A DNA stretch of 64,000 bases from Trametopsis cervina (Eukaryota; Basidiomycota; Agaricomycetes; Polyporales; Irpicaceae). The position numbers and the translations under genes are program-made. The stretch lies in contig MU278348.1 of the NCBI GenBank assembly GCA_022385755.1, positions 1,803,470 to 1,867,469 on the forward strand, written 5' to 3'. The notes below the pieces were generated by a model, which was not told the origin of the DNA, did no database searches, and saw only the letters and a program-made list of their open reading frames with translations. This document shows positions 25,251 through 38,200 of this stretch, piece after piece; positions within the stretch are counted from its first letter, which is position 1; the number at the start of each line of letters is the position of its first letter.

Positions 25251-27615
25251 TCAATCTCTCAAGCCCTTCGGGTCGTACTCATAGTCCGCATAAACCGGCT
25301 GCCACTGCGTCTCTCTAATTCTGCTCCTAACCTCATCTTTGCTCCAGTCGACGTCCGCGCTTCCTTCCTCGATAGCCTGCTCTGCAACAGCGACCGCGAC
25401 TTCGTAGTTCACCTCAGGGGCGTCTGCAAAGTCGGGGAGCAGAGGAAGGTCGGGATCACGCAGTGCAGGGGCCAGGGATGCAAGACGCTGAGTGCCTGCG
25501 ATAATCATGGTGTCGGTCATGGTACGCGCTCTGGTGATCATGGCGCCAAATCCAAGTCCCGGGTACACCAGCGCATCTGGAAGGAAAAAGAAAGGTCAGC
25601 CACTAAAATTGACGTGATATAGTGTCCAATATCTTACTGTTGCATTCAGCGATACTAACAAGTGGTAACAGTCAGCACCTACATGCACAATTAGGGCACG
25701 GCTGCACTCACATGTATTCCTTGCCACCAGGCTGCGTGCACGGCGGGAACGGACTGCCCGTCGCCATCAGCGCCCTGCCTTCCGTCCAGTCGTTCGCGTC
25801 CTTCGGGTCAACCTCGACCAGCCTGCTCGGGTTCGACAGCGGCATGATGATCGGCCGCTCGACGTGCTTGGCCATCTCTCTTACGACCTCCTCCGTGAAC
25901 GCGCCGCTCTGCGTCGAACACCCGATCAGCACGGTAGGCTTTACGCGTTTTACGACTTCCAACAGCCCTACTTCCCCCTTCGCGTTCGATTCCGCACCAG
26001 TCCATTCTGCGTCTGGGCGCGCAAACTCTTCCTGGCCTACGCGGATCTTATCTCCGAGAGACTGCTTCACGAGTCCGTAGCGGTCGAGCAGGTAGAACGC
26101 TTTGTTAGCTTTGTCGACAGAGACGTTGTCGAGGGTTACCATTCCGTGACGCAGTTGACGTGCGATTCCGAGTCCTGCGGTGCCTGCCCCGTAAATGACG
26201 AAACGCTGGTCGGCCAGGCGGGACTTGGTAACACCGACTGCGGACATTACTGCTGCTAGTGACACGGCGCCAGTCCCTTGCCTGACAGCACCAATGATCT
26301 CAGTGTTGAGAATGGTGAGTGGGCAAGAGTCCACTTACACATCATCGTTGAAGACTGCGTGCTTGTCGTGGTACAGATCCAATAGTCTCTTCGCGTTCCC
26401 TACCCCGAAATCTTCGAAGTGGAGCAGGCTATGTGGGTAGTACTTGCGGACAAGCTCAACGAACCTTCACACACACCAATCAGTCCTCGTCAGATGTAAA
26501 AGAAAGAGTGGGATATCTACTTGTTGACAAAACGATCATAATCCTGCCCACGGATACGCTGGTTCGGCCATCCCTAGTATGAGCCCAATGAGTGAGAAAT
26601 AGTCTCTGTATAAGGCATAGTGACTTACGACGTAGAGCTCGTCGTTAAGAAGGTCAGGATTGTCCGTTCCAACATCAAGGGTGACACTCAAAGCTTGGGA
26701 AGGATCTATACCACCCAGCAACCTATTTACACCAATCAGGAAACGTCATATGGAGGAACAAGGCGTCTTTCTTACGTGTATAGAGCCGCCTTCGCAGTTG
26801 CTATCTGTTGGACCTAGTATTAAAAGAGGTACTAAGGAAAGACGGACCAGCTCACCCCGATACCCTGAAACGAAGCCGAATGATAAGCACATAAGTTCGT
26901 GATAGAATTGAGCCACGTACTCCTACGCCTTGATCGCCGATGCCCAAGATAGCTTCGGCATCACTGCAGACGAACAGCTGCAGGTCACGGCCGCGTGTCT
27001 GCTCCAAGAAGTCCTCTTCCATGGTGGCCTCATTGGCGTAGGTAAGGTATAGACCTTCGCTTCTCCGGAAGAGGTGCGAATATTGTGAGATGGCTTCTGC
27101 CTATAAATTAAGGGTGTGAGCAAGCCAAGCCAACTCCGAACGCGGATGTATTATTAAGCACCTGTGTCGGCGTGTATATGACGGGAATAAGCTCCTTCAA
27201 GTGCCTCTGAATGAGCGCGTAGTAAAGCACCCAGTTCTGGTCCTTCATGCTCTAGTAGACTGGGTTCAGAGTGAGCCAACACATATGCCATAGACTTTTC
27301 TCACATGCAAGAAGGTATTCTTGCGAATAGGCGTATCCCTCGTCTTCAGCTGATCGTACGCTCTCTGACATTGCTGTTCCAATGTATTGACGCGATACGG
27401 AAGACGCCCGGTTAATCCGAAAGCTTGGCGTTCAGAAGCCGTGAATGCGGTACCTAAATGTATACGAGAAGAGTGAGGACTGAATTGTCTCCTACGAGGT
27501 TCTCATCCGCAAAGACATAGCGAAAAGACTGACCCTTGTTGTAACGAGGGTGGGTGAGGATGTTATCTCCTCGCAAAGCCAACCGCAGCGCCTTCGTCGC
27601 TGCTTTCCCCGCCAT
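25251..27615 (-). CDS. MAE1: NAD-dependent malic enzyme
   Basis: Predicted 574 aa from twelve exons: 27615-27534, 27453-27305, 27251-27162, 27100-26921, 26864-26856 (9 nt), 26804-26776, 26722-26629, 26573-26521, 26464-26339, 26281-25712, 25654-25638 (17 nt), 25576-25251. Landmarks in order: NKGTAFTASERQAFGLTG, VIYTPTQAEAI, GDQGVG joined to GIG and IATAKAALYT, FNDDVQGTGAVSLAAV, the dinucleotide fold YGAGTAGLGIARQL, and IIMPLSNPSRLVEVDP. The enzyme oxidatively decarboxylates malate to pyruvate, producing NAD(P)H; family resemblance suggests the NAD, mitochondrial type. The N-terminus MAGKAATKALRLALRGDN is basic and hydroxyl-containing and could be a weak mitochondrial signal. The 9-nt exon supplies GIG of the conserved core and is required for an intact motif. 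Confidence 0.93.
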
Positions 27616-28873
27616 GGCCTTGAAACAATGTTTCTCGGAGACGGCAGAATAGATCTAGTGGTACGACGACTGATGGAACCGAGGAATCTGTTGTTCGCCG
27701 GCCGAGTTGAAGTGAGACGGTGTGAGGGCAGGACTCTAGTGGCAACCAGGGCGCCTGTCCCGAACAGTGAGCGCGAGGAGCACACGCTGCACCACAAAGC
27801 GCCCTGTTATTTTTAGGGAGTGAAGATCTTCCAGGGAAACTAGAGGTCGCTGCACCCACACAAAGCCCGGTGGCAGTGGACATTTTCCTCCAGAGGCTTT
27901 ACCCTCTCAGGAGAACTACGCGAGTCGCTGCGGAACGCTGACGGAACTTGCAGAAAGTCTAAAACGCAGTACGCGTGGCAGATTCAGCGATGTGGGGGGC
28001 TGTGCTGAGTGTCGCGACATTTGATGCCAGCGCGAGTCGTGCTGAAACGAATTTGACCGGTTTGAAGCAATTTGATGTCAATTCGAAGTGGTCGCGGATG
28101 CAGAAAAGAAGCCGTCGCGTCGCGAAAATCCCCTGGCAGGGCTTTGTGGCGCTTCCGCATTAGGCACTCGCATTTATCCGAGGCGTCTCCGCACGCGGCT
28201 ACCAGTCTTTGACCGCGTCACTCAGGCTGCCAGTGCAACGGCGGTCTGGAAATCTTCGTCATCCTTGCACGTTCTGTAAGTGATAGTCACATTCATGAAT
28301 GCCAATTTCACGCCAAAACTTACAGGTAGAAAAGGATGTTGACAGACGACATCGATAGCGCGTACGTCGCCAGTTTGGTTCCACTAGACTGCATCTGATA
28401 CATGCAGAATGTAGGGACACCGCGACTGTTTAATTCAGGCCGCAACAGGAAGGCGAATTACGCCCCACGAGATGCGCGGGGACGACACCGTTGCCGGGGG
28501 ATGCCTGGCACGACGGCAGCGAAGGCCAAAGAGGCTCTCCGGAGCCCGGAATTCGGTCTGGAAAACCCCTTTTCCCAGTATGATCCCTGTGGTCAGCGCT
28601 GTCAGCGGTATGCAATCATCCGGTTGCTTTCCCCGCCTCATTGCGGGAAAAAGAAGCTACGCGGCGCGCCATGTCGTCGTATGCCAATCTGATTTTCCAA
28701 CGGCCTCTCACGTTTTCACGTTGTGGAACCCAGGGAGCGTCACCATACAAAATTAACCAGTCACACGAAATGGCGACCGCCCTTTCCCCTCGCTGCCCTT
28801 CGTCCTTTCGTCACTCTGTACAGGTAATTCAAAGTCTCCTTCTTCATCGCTTTGCAACGCGTAGGGCAGCGCG
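27616..28873. other. Intergenic region of 1.26 kb
   Basis: The region separates the divergent malic enzyme and multi-pass membrane protein genes and should hold both promoters. Several overlapping frames of 60-100 codons occur on both strands between 28400 and 28760, but they are arginine/proline-rich, mutually antisense and lack motifs. I found no tRNA, terminal repeats or transposase. Confidence 0.5.
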
Positions 28874-30916
28874 ATGGTCAACCACAAATATGACAACACC
28901 CTCGGTGCCCTGTTCATCGGTGCTATAGCAGCCATATTGTACGTGATCGATATTCTATTTACTTGCGCCTCTTCTCATGCGAAGCATAGCCTGTCGGGTA
29001 TCATGGCGACGCAGGTGTTCATGTACTGGAGGTTGTACCCGAAGGACCACAACAGGTTCAAAATCATGGTCGCCATCGTGTGGTTCGTCCCAAACGGTTT
29101 TGACGCGTATAGGGTGCTTACGGGTATAACCTAGGGCATTGGACCTTGCGCATTCGGCGATGGTGTGCGCGGCTAACTGGTTTTATCTCGTCGAGAACTT
29201 CGCCAACCTCGATGCTCCGAATCAGATAGCATGGTATGTATTTCGCTTCTCCTTATGTTCGCATACTGATCGCCCGCAGGCCCGTCGATGTACGTCGTTA
29301 ACGGTAATTTAGCATCCTAAACTTACATGGACGTTATAGGCCACGATAGCTCTCACAGTACGACCAAGCCAGTAATTCGCCTCCTTAAGTCACTAACCTT
29401 TCTCCCTACTAGGCGTGGACAACCTTGGTAGTGCACATGTATGTTCAATGCTGTACAACACTTTAACCTTCCGCTAATCGTTCTCTAGCTTCTTTACCCA
29501 AAGGGTATACACCTGTGAGTCAATTGGCCGTCCGTCACCGCAACATGCCCACCAATGCTTCTTGCAGTGAGTAAACAGAACCTCGTCCTCACAGTCCCTA
29601 TTGTAAGTCTCCCATCAAGTCTGTCTTGCCATGTTGTTTACCACTGACAATACATAGGGTGTACTCGCCGTTCTTCGAGTTGGTCCGTATGGTTCAATCT
29701 TTCGGTAACGACTTTACTAACCTATTGCTATATATCAAGTCTCGGCACTAGGTAAGCGTTTTTGAGATAAATCCTGTATCTTTTTGTTGACAGCATATCT
29801 CCAGCTTGCACGGCTTCAATGTAAGACAACAGAACATGGGTCCTTCTCTGATATGTCTGACATGTCTCCGCTGAAGGTCAAGAGCCAAGACATGGGAAAA
29901 GTTCAGGGATGACTCTGCAGTAAGGTTCATCTCCTGCTCAAGCCATACAGAGAACTGACGAACTCCACAGTGGTTGTTCACGACCGGATTGAGCGTATCA
30001 GCGGCTCTCGATGTCCTCATTGCCGGCTCATTGATCATTCTATTGCACAAGAGTCGAACTGGCTGGAAGTCGTGAGTGCATGAATGTGCTATCAGGCGAA
30101 CACGAACCCCAACTGCTAATTAGAATGGACCATCTCATCAACACTATCGTGGTATACACGATCGAGAACGGGCTTCTCACCTCGTCAGTATCCACTGATA
30201 TCCTACTACCACCGCCTAACTATTTGATTTTAGTATATTTGCTGTGATGTCTCTTATCTGCGTACGTACATTCCCCTCTGACATTAAGAGGGGAGCCTTT
30301 TATGGCTAACTCTGCTCTACAGTGGGTAACGATGAGTGGGAACCTCATCTTTTTGGCGCTGCATTTCACGATTGCCAAGCGTACGTGCCACCTGTTGCCA
30401 CGTTATATCTGTGTTTGTTCTGATACCATTCTCAACCCTCCGCCAGTCTATGCTAACTCGTTCCTCGCAACGTTTGTACACTTACCTGCAGTGTATGTTG
30501 GGCTACTGACATGTCCGGGCAGGCTCAATGCGCGCAAGACCCTCCAGCAACGATCTCATTCGTCTAGCGGACAGCAGATGTCTGTGCTCTTCCCAAGCCG
30601 TCGCATAGACTTGAACCGAGTAAGTCTATTCCCCTCGTCACATCAACAGCGTGGGCCTCAAGTCTTTTCTTCGCAGGGCAGCGCCGGTGACAATGGCCTC
30701 GAAAGCGTGGTCAGTACATTTCGTCCACTTCGCGAATCGTCCTATAATCCACACCCAACGTTATAGATGCAAATTAGCGTTGAGAAGACGATTCACCGTG
30801 TAACTGAAGACCCCAGCAATCCTGTCTCGCCTGTCATACGGTTCGCAAGTGCTGCGGACGCCGATGCTCGCACAGACAGTGCAGAAAGTATGTCCAAAAG
30901 GGATCACGCCGTTTGA
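28874..30916 (+). CDS. Multi-pass membrane protein resembling DUF6534 family
   Basis: Predicted 339 aa from twenty exons within 2.04 kb: 28874-28938, 28990-29082, 29135-29233, 29280-29289, 29340-29357, 29413-29438, 29489-29514, 29568-29602, 29658-29682, 29740-29751, 29805-29820, 29877-29919, 29971-30071, 30124-30183, 30234-30261, 30323-30380, 30447-30471, 30523-30619, 30677-30709, 30767-30916. All phases agree. The N-terminus (LGALFIGAIAAIF, then QVFMYWRLYPKD) and a mid-protein segment (SAALDVLIAGSLIILLHKSR) match the basidiomycete-specific integral membrane family I know as DUF6534. About seven hydrophobic segments are followed by a hydrophilic tail ending KRDHAV. These proteins are expanded in mushroom-forming fungi and have no established function. 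Individual tiny exons are the least certain part; the family assignment is from pattern memory. Confidence 0.8.
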
Positions 30917-32104
30917 TATCAACGAAGATTCCCATGAATGCCCCGCCTCTCTGCCGGCTGTAGCCAAGCGGAGACATGTTTTGTTTCTGACGCCTGCATG
31001 CTATCTATGTGTTGTTCCCGTCACTCCTTTGTCGTCTCTTCGTATCTAATATGTCCCGCTCTTCCTTTGCGCATTTCTGCTGGAGGCATCCTGTAAGTGT
31101 ACGAATCCTCGCACCTCGTATTTGTTTGTGTTGAGTAATTTTGGGATATATATTCGTGGAAGTCTGTCGTTGTTTGAATCACTTGTCCGTTTCGTGAGAC
31201 GACGTAATGCGTTTTATATGCAACTGCGGAGACCGCGTCCAGATTCTGAACATGATGCGACCCTGTGTGGGGTACATTCCACGAGTAGAAATCAATCTCT
31301 GAATTGAATGGATAGATAAAGTTCGCGTACCCCGCACGATCTGTCCATGCCCTCCCCGTGAGGCTCAAAGGATCGCGGCATCATGTAGCCGACTGCACGC
31401 ACGGCCGACTCAGCTGGGAGACCCTGAGGCTTATATTACGGAACTGCGTCCATGAGGATTGGTCGTGTGCGGGTCATATGCACGTTCGAATGCATTACCC
31501 CTTATATCACCCTGTGCATCTCCCAAGGGTTCTAGCGATCAGCATCTCTCCCAAATATGCAGAGCCGAGGAGGTGTGGCCGTATCGATACCAACAACGAA
31601 TCAAGAGCTTGAGCATAGGGCCGTCTCGTGGACGACGACTGGACCAGACTCTACAGTTTTCTGTGACAATTCTGGTGCCATTACGTGCATGTCGTCGCTT
31701 GGTGGCTGAGACCGTCCGACCGTGATCGTGACAGCGGAGGATAACCAGGTGCTATAACTAGGCGCCTAGTGCGGAACTTGTAGCTAGTCGCGTACCGCTA
31801 CCACGGCTGGTTGTGAGAATTCACGATTATGTGGGACTCACCTGATCTACCGTAGCAACCTCTGACGTGAGTGGTCTCGAATAATAAGCGTAGGTCGGTT
31901 TTATTAACGGTCATCGTGCTCGCATATAGTAGGTAGGCCTAGATACATACCCTCTACTGGGAGTCGCCTACAGCCAGCAGGCCGACACGCTGTTTCAACG
32001 CACCGTGGTGTTCATTTACATACTGACCGTGAGTTTGCCGCAAATGACACAACGCCATAGCTTTCTCTTCCTGCCACAACCTTGTACTGATTTCTCTTGC
32101 TATC
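30917..32104. other. Intergenic region of 1.19 kb
   Basis: Between two genes read in the same direction. I examined both strands for frames, tRNA-like boxes and repeats and see nothing convincing. It should contain the membrane protein 3' UTR and the promoter of the 799-aa protein gene. Confidence 0.5.
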
Positions 32105-34825
32105 ATGCTAGTCTCCACCGACGCCCGTGTGCGGTCCCGCTCCGGCTCGCTGCGCGCGTCGCTCCGTGTCTCAAGTAAATACATCCCGTTTACGTCTAGC
32201 GGGCCATCCAAAAGGGAGAGGCATAGTTCCCTTCCTGTCCCGGTTGCTGTTGACAGCGACCGCCTGTCGTTCAGCGAAGAGGACCTTGTCGATTTAGCTC
32301 CCGAAGAGCTGGTCGCCGCAAACGCGCTTCCCGTCCGCCCGCAGAGTTATGTCCCGCCTACCTCACCTTTGGAACGTAAGTGTGTAATGACCCTGTGTTC
32401 GGGATACCTCTGAACGTTCTTTCCACAGCCTCCTCGCCACCTCTGTTCGTTCGTTCTCGGCAATCGCTCTCACGCTTTGCCTCATTCAATCGTCGGTCCC
32501 GTCCTACCACGCTGAGGTTTTCCTCCTCGGAACGGCCTCTGTCTGCGGCTGATAAAATCCTGGAACCCATCGTAGACGAAACGGGTCAAGTATATTCATT
32601 CCCGCGTCCTCCCTCAGTTGGGCCGTCCGCTCTCCGCCGAGCATCGACAGAATCTCATCCCACTCCAGCTCAGACGGTCTCCTTCGACGAACCGTCCTCT
32701 ATCCTATATGATGACGACCCGTTCCGGAATATCGATGCCTTTCCACAGTCGTCCCAACCAAAACTCATCCCCGCCTCACCACTCCGAGTGGTCGAGGAAG
32801 TGGTTGATCCCAACTCCATAGAGCCCTCGCCACCTGCGACACGCATTTCGAGCCAGTCTACCATCTCACCCTCCCTCGCCATTTCCACCAGCGGCCTCGG
32901 TCCGCTACGCAAGACCATCCAGCGTCTCCGCACGCTAACACGAGCCCGAGCGCCCACCCTTGCTGGCCAACGCGACGCGCCAGGGATTCGGCAGATCTTC
33001 CCAGCAGACGGCGAAGGTGCGTCTGCCTCGAGCGCTGCAGGCCACGCCCAACAGTTCCTTCCGGAACTCTCGTTCGATTCTACGCCTCTCGCCGATCTGA
33101 TCTTTGAGCAACACGTGCCCGCAAACGCCGTCAAATATCAGGACGGCATCTTCCAGCAGCAGGACCCTCTCCCCGTTCCGCCACCAGCTGCAGCAATCCG
33201 CCCCGAAGCCGCACGAGAGCAGTCCCTTCAGCTCGTCAAGTGGCAGCGCGTCGACCCAAAGGACTTGACCCCGTCGCCGTATAGCATCGCAGCGACAGAC
33301 CTCTCGCCAGCTGAAACGCCTCTGATCGTCCCTTCGCCCTCCTGGCTTTCGCGCAATACCTTTGATCTCGAGTTCAGAAGGAATCCACAAATATACCATC
33401 TGCAAGGACTGACCCCAGCCCCTCCGTCGCCCTCACCACTCCCGATTCCGAATCGTTCTCTGCTACCAGCTTCGTCATCTACGTCGTCTGCTGAACTCTC
33501 TGGCTCGCTCGAGGTCCGTACTAGTTGTCTGTAGCCTACTTCGGTTGATTGAATATTTATCTTAGAATAATATCGAATCTCCTTCGCAATCGTATTCGGA
33601 CGGGTCCTCAGTAACTCTCTATTCTCCTTCAAGGCCTGTTCTGCGGATTTCTCCCCCTACACCCCGCGCTTCTACTAGTCGATTGTCTGTGACCGGCTAC
33701 CGCAAATCACCCTCTGAAAGCAGGCGCAGCTTAAGCTCTTTCCTTTCTTACGCGTCTGTGACATTCGCTGGACACAAGGAGAATCCACTCCTATCAGTCA
33801 CCCAAGAGTCGCCCACTGTGAGCTTCTATTGTTCCTCGTTGTATTGTCGTGTTTCGTCGCTGACCCTTGTTTGCCAGGCCCGATTCTTCCTCCTTCTCCA
33901 TTCACAGTCCACTCAACCATCGCCTATCGACCCTGCACCCAGCCCACTCTCTCTCCCCATCAACGTTTCTCTTGATCCTTTCAATACTCGTGCGTCAATT
34001 CTATTTTCAATATATACACTGACTCAGATGCACCCTTAGGACCTCCGCCCTCTCCGGAACGACAACGTCCTACAACCTACAAGGTCTACAGACCCTCAAA
34101 GGAAGCCTTCGACGCGAGTAAAGACACATTCCCCCTTCCCGAATACCTACGTGCCCTCATTCGAGCAACTTTCCTGAGCTCAAGAAACTACTCGACGACA
34201 GCGATGGAGGCATACGGAAAGCCAGCAGATACTGTTGACTGGGGTGATGAGGTGGATTATTCGAATTACGAGTGGTTCAAGAACCCTCCTTCACCGAGAC
34301 GGGTACGTCCTGCGCTTCTGCCTCGTGAAACAAGTGTGTTGACCCCCTCGTGCAGCCAGCCACTCCACCCCCTACCTCAGAACCATACATCCCGCAGCCC
34401 GGCGTTATCGAAGAAAACGAGACGTTTGAATATGCGCTTAAGAGCGCGCCTAGTGTTCTGTACGGTCGATTTAAGCAATACGGCCAGGTATGTCAATCCC
34501 ACCAGACGACGTGTCATGCGCCACTCACATTCCTTTTCAGCTGGGTGTCCTGGGCTGGTGTTCAGAGTTTGCAGAGATGATTGATGCGCTGAAGACTCTC
34601 GGTTTCAATGGAAACATGTTCGTCTCAACACGGAAGCAGGCCCTCAAGACGTGCGAGGATATCCTCGCGATGAACCTAAACGAGGAAATCGAGATGCAGA
34701 TCATCGTCATGTATCTGTCGTCACAAATAGCGCGACTGCGACGTTTCCTCGACTCGGATGCGCAATTCGAGGACTACCCGCAGCCGAAGTTCCCTATGGA
34801 CCCTCACATTCAGCTGAACCAGTAG
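32105..34825 (+). CDS. Unrecognised 799-aa protein with conserved-looking C-terminal domain
   Basis: Seven exons in phase: 32105-32375, 32429-33513, 33566-33817, 33878-33989, 34040-34302, 34356-34487, 34541-34825. The first 600 residues are Ser/Pro/Arg-rich and probably disordered. From about residue 610 the composition changes to a compact domain of roughly 185 aa: KEAFDASKDTFPLPEYLRAL, WGDEVDYSNYEWFKNPPSP, VLYGRFKQYGQLGVLGWCSE, FAEMIDALKTLGFNGNMFVS, and near the end YLSSQIARLRRFLDSD. The domain looks alpha-helical. I do not recognise it from yeast or animals; my impression is a lineage-restricted Agaricomycete protein. No membrane segment or signal peptide is evident. The tandem orientation with the upstream membrane protein gives no functional clue. 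Confidence 0.8.
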
Positions 34826-35283
34826 ATTATGTTGCATGCGATGTGATGCGTTGCACTTTATGTCCCACTATGTTGTATTATGATGTTTGCATATTGCTCC
34901 GTACAATTTTCTACCCAGGCATCTCGAGTCACACACTGTATTGTATTCATAGCACGATTCATCTTTCGTCTTGATATTCCGGAATGAAAATAGTCCACCG
35001 GGGGTGGCTACATGTATGTACAATGTTCTGCATCTTTGCACAATCGTAAAGGGAAGTAAACTAGGTGAATGGTAGTACAATGCAATGTCCGAATAAAATT
35101 AAGGTTAGTTAATCAACGACTAGCCCGGTAAGGTGGTACTCCAGAAAGAAGGACAACAACAGCAATGAATGAATAAGAGTGATAGAGGTGCAGAAAGTCA
35201 ATGGTTTGTGTGAATGTGCGGTCGTCTACGCGTTATATCGTTATGTGTAGTGGTGTGGTCCGTGTTTCCGTTGCGAGGGGGTA
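34826..35283. other. Intergenic between convergent genes
   Basis: This 458-bp interval lies between the ends of the 799-aa protein gene (plus) and the 1091-aa protein gene (minus). It is AT-rich with no supported gene, and should hold two 3' UTRs. Confidence 0.5.
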
Positions 35284-38200
35284 TCAGTGGGTGACTGCAA
35301 CACCAGCGAGTTTCGCCCAATAGTCGGCTGACTTGGGCAGGTCTGCGCTCCCAAGGGAGCCGGGGATAGGCGACGGTCTGTAGGAAGAAAAGCGAGGAGG
35401 GTCTGGAAGCGGATTCGCCCGTAGGGAGGGTAGCTCGGGAGGCGTTGATTTCGGGAAGGGCACGCTCTCGGATAGTGGACGAGTATGACTGCGATTGTCA
35501 TAGTTTGTCGGGGAAGGTTGCTGCATGAATGATGGATATAGTGCTTGTGCTTGCGAAACTTGGTGAGAGCCTGTACTGTTAGTCGGGGCTTGGTATACAA
35601 AGTAGGTGTGGCTTGTTCCCACAGTACTTTGGTCTACGCTCGGGATGGAGCTTGCACGATGCAAATCTGCGCTCATAATCGTCGATGGACGGGAGTCACT
35701 GGTAATGTTGGGACGCGTACCAGGCAAGGTGGTTCCTTCGGGGCCGTATAGCAGGCTTCTGCCTTTCCAGAGTCTTTCAATTTCCCAAGCGTCTTTGGCT
35801 TTCAGAGCGTTCAGTTCAGCTAATGAGTACAACTCCGATGAGGGGCGAGTAGAGGTGGACGGTCGGCGATCAACTCTTACTCCAGGAGTTTCGCTTGATA
35901 CAGCTTGGGGTGATGGATTTGCGTAGATAACAGGGGTGCGCGTAGAGCGCACAACGTCCTGGTATGGTTCTCGAGACTCTCGGCTTTCCCGTGTACTCCT
36001 CCGTCTGTCAGTCTTTTCCACCGTTGCAGGGCGGTGAGAGGATGATTCTGGCGACCTCGTACTAGGCGCAGAAGCGGGTAGTTCCGAGGCACTGGGTTCG
36101 CGGACTGACTTCCTGCGGACTTCGTGTTTCCTCGGCGGTTCGCTGTCGTCCGATGTGCTCTCCTTCTCAGCCCGTTTGTTCTCCCTTTTAGGATCAGTTT
36201 CAGGCGATTTCGCTCGCTCACGACGTCTCTTGGAGCTCTCCTCCACGGGTGACTCGACAACCTGCCAGTGTTCTCCGTCAGCAGCGAAGATGCCATCAAC
36301 GGTTTGCACGTGTCCGGATGAGGTTCGCACGAGTTTAAATGTCTCCGTGCGGCGGGAACGTGTTCGCTGGTGTCCTTCCTTTTCCTTCTCGTCTTTGTCC
36401 TTCTTGGGTGGCGATGGTTCACGAGGAGGAGCACGCTCTTGTGGTGACTGTTGAGGGGCGGCAGCTGGAGCTGAAACAGTGAAGGCTGTAAGAGGCAAGG
36501 TAGGAGACTCCCGAGGAGGAGGGGAAGAGGGGAGCATTGCTCCTTGGACTGGTTGAGGTGTGGGCGGGTTGACAATCATAGATACCCGAGACAATGGAGT
36601 AAATTCTGCGTATCCAAGTGATGAACCACGGATAGATGGTAGAGAGGGCGATGTGAGAGGATACATTTGACGATTATTTGAATAATTTAACGAAGCAGGA
36701 GTCTCCGTTTTTTCAACGGGGGTGGGCGGACGAGTACCTTCGGGTGTTGGGGGCAGGGAGTGCTCTTCCTTCGGAACAGGTGCCACAGGAGAAACTTGAG
36801 GAAGGGGAGCAGGAAGCGGCGGAAGCTCTGGAGGCGCCGACTTCGCAACCAGCGGTAATGACAAAACAGAGGGTATAGTCGGAGGGGACATGGGAAAGAG
36901 TTGTGGCGTTCCTATAGGATGCATCTTGGGAGATGAAAGGTACGTCTCTCCTTCGGAAATGACAGATAATGGCGCACGCGGTATATGGGGCAAACTATCC
37001 ATTGGCGTGGGTGAATCTCGTAAGGATTCATCGAGTATGCGGTGGTCATCTGACTCTCCATCACGAGCAAAGTGAGACGTGAACGATGGCTCATCCCTTT
37101 GACTCTCTTCGCTGTTGAAAGAATTGTCTGGATTGGCGACGGTAAGCTTCCCTACAGGTGCAGGTTCCTCCACTGATGAGATTGACACTGCGTCAGCTGC
37201 TGACACCCGATGATGCGAGTCATCCTGTGTCTTCGGCGGTGAGCCATCGAACTCTGAACGAAGAGGCACCCCTCGCCGAGGTATATCGGCAGGTTTGGCA
37301 CGTTTCATAGGCGGCTCCGACGGTTTCTGCGGTGAAATAGACCGTCTATTAGTCTCGTAAGGCAGCGCCCCATTTCGATCGTAAGTCATATCCATAGACA
37401 CCCGCGCGCTCTGGACGCTCTGGAAAGTCTGCCCGGACGTGCTGGCCCTCTTCATTACGCTGAATCGCCTTGCCAGACGCCCAAGTACACTGCCTCGTTT
37501 CTTCTCCGTCGGTGTCAGAGAGTTCATGCTGGGTGCAATAGACGCGGCGATTATCGAGCCGGTCTTTGAGATCTTGCGACCTAATGCTTGACCAAACTCT
37601 ACTGGCGTGACGGGAGCGGAGCCTGACCTGTAGGGATCGATGTTACGTTCGGATCCGAACAAACCACGCAACGTTTTCCGGGACTTGCTGAGCCGACGAG
37701 GAACACGGCCCGTGGTGAGAGGTTCAGACGCAAGATGCACGGCGGAAGTAGACTGCGACAGAGGTGAAGGGTTGACTGTCCGGCGGCGAGGTGCGGAAGT
37801 TGTGCTCTGTCTTCGCGGGCGCGGTGCAGATGGCGACTGCGAGGCCATTAGAATGCTGTGTCAAACACAATGTAATGTTACACACCTCTGTCGCGTCAGG
37901 ACGATCGCCGTGAGCGCCCAGGTCATAGGGAGACTGGTGGTGCCAGTTGGTTCCCCATGGGTCCGTCACATCCATCATGTCGACATTATCATGCGCGGTG
38001 TTGGAGAGCTTTCGCGTCCGAACCCGCACGTCGTGAATCTTAACTTGTGAAGATGCAGGCGTCGGCAACGGCGACCCCGACGGCGTTCGACTTGGTCCAG
38101 GCACTTTTGTCGAGTCTTGTGACCGAGTTTGACTGGCGGCCATTGGGGGGAACGACGGCGAGAAGAAGGATGGAGGTCGTTTCTCCAAGGACGGCGTCGC

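Noticed and set aside
27563..27883. 106-aa minus-strand frame overlapping the malic enzyme start
   Set aside because: It is in a different frame from the conserved NKGTAFTASER segment and cannot be spliced to it; the ATG at 27615 gives the family-like N-terminus.
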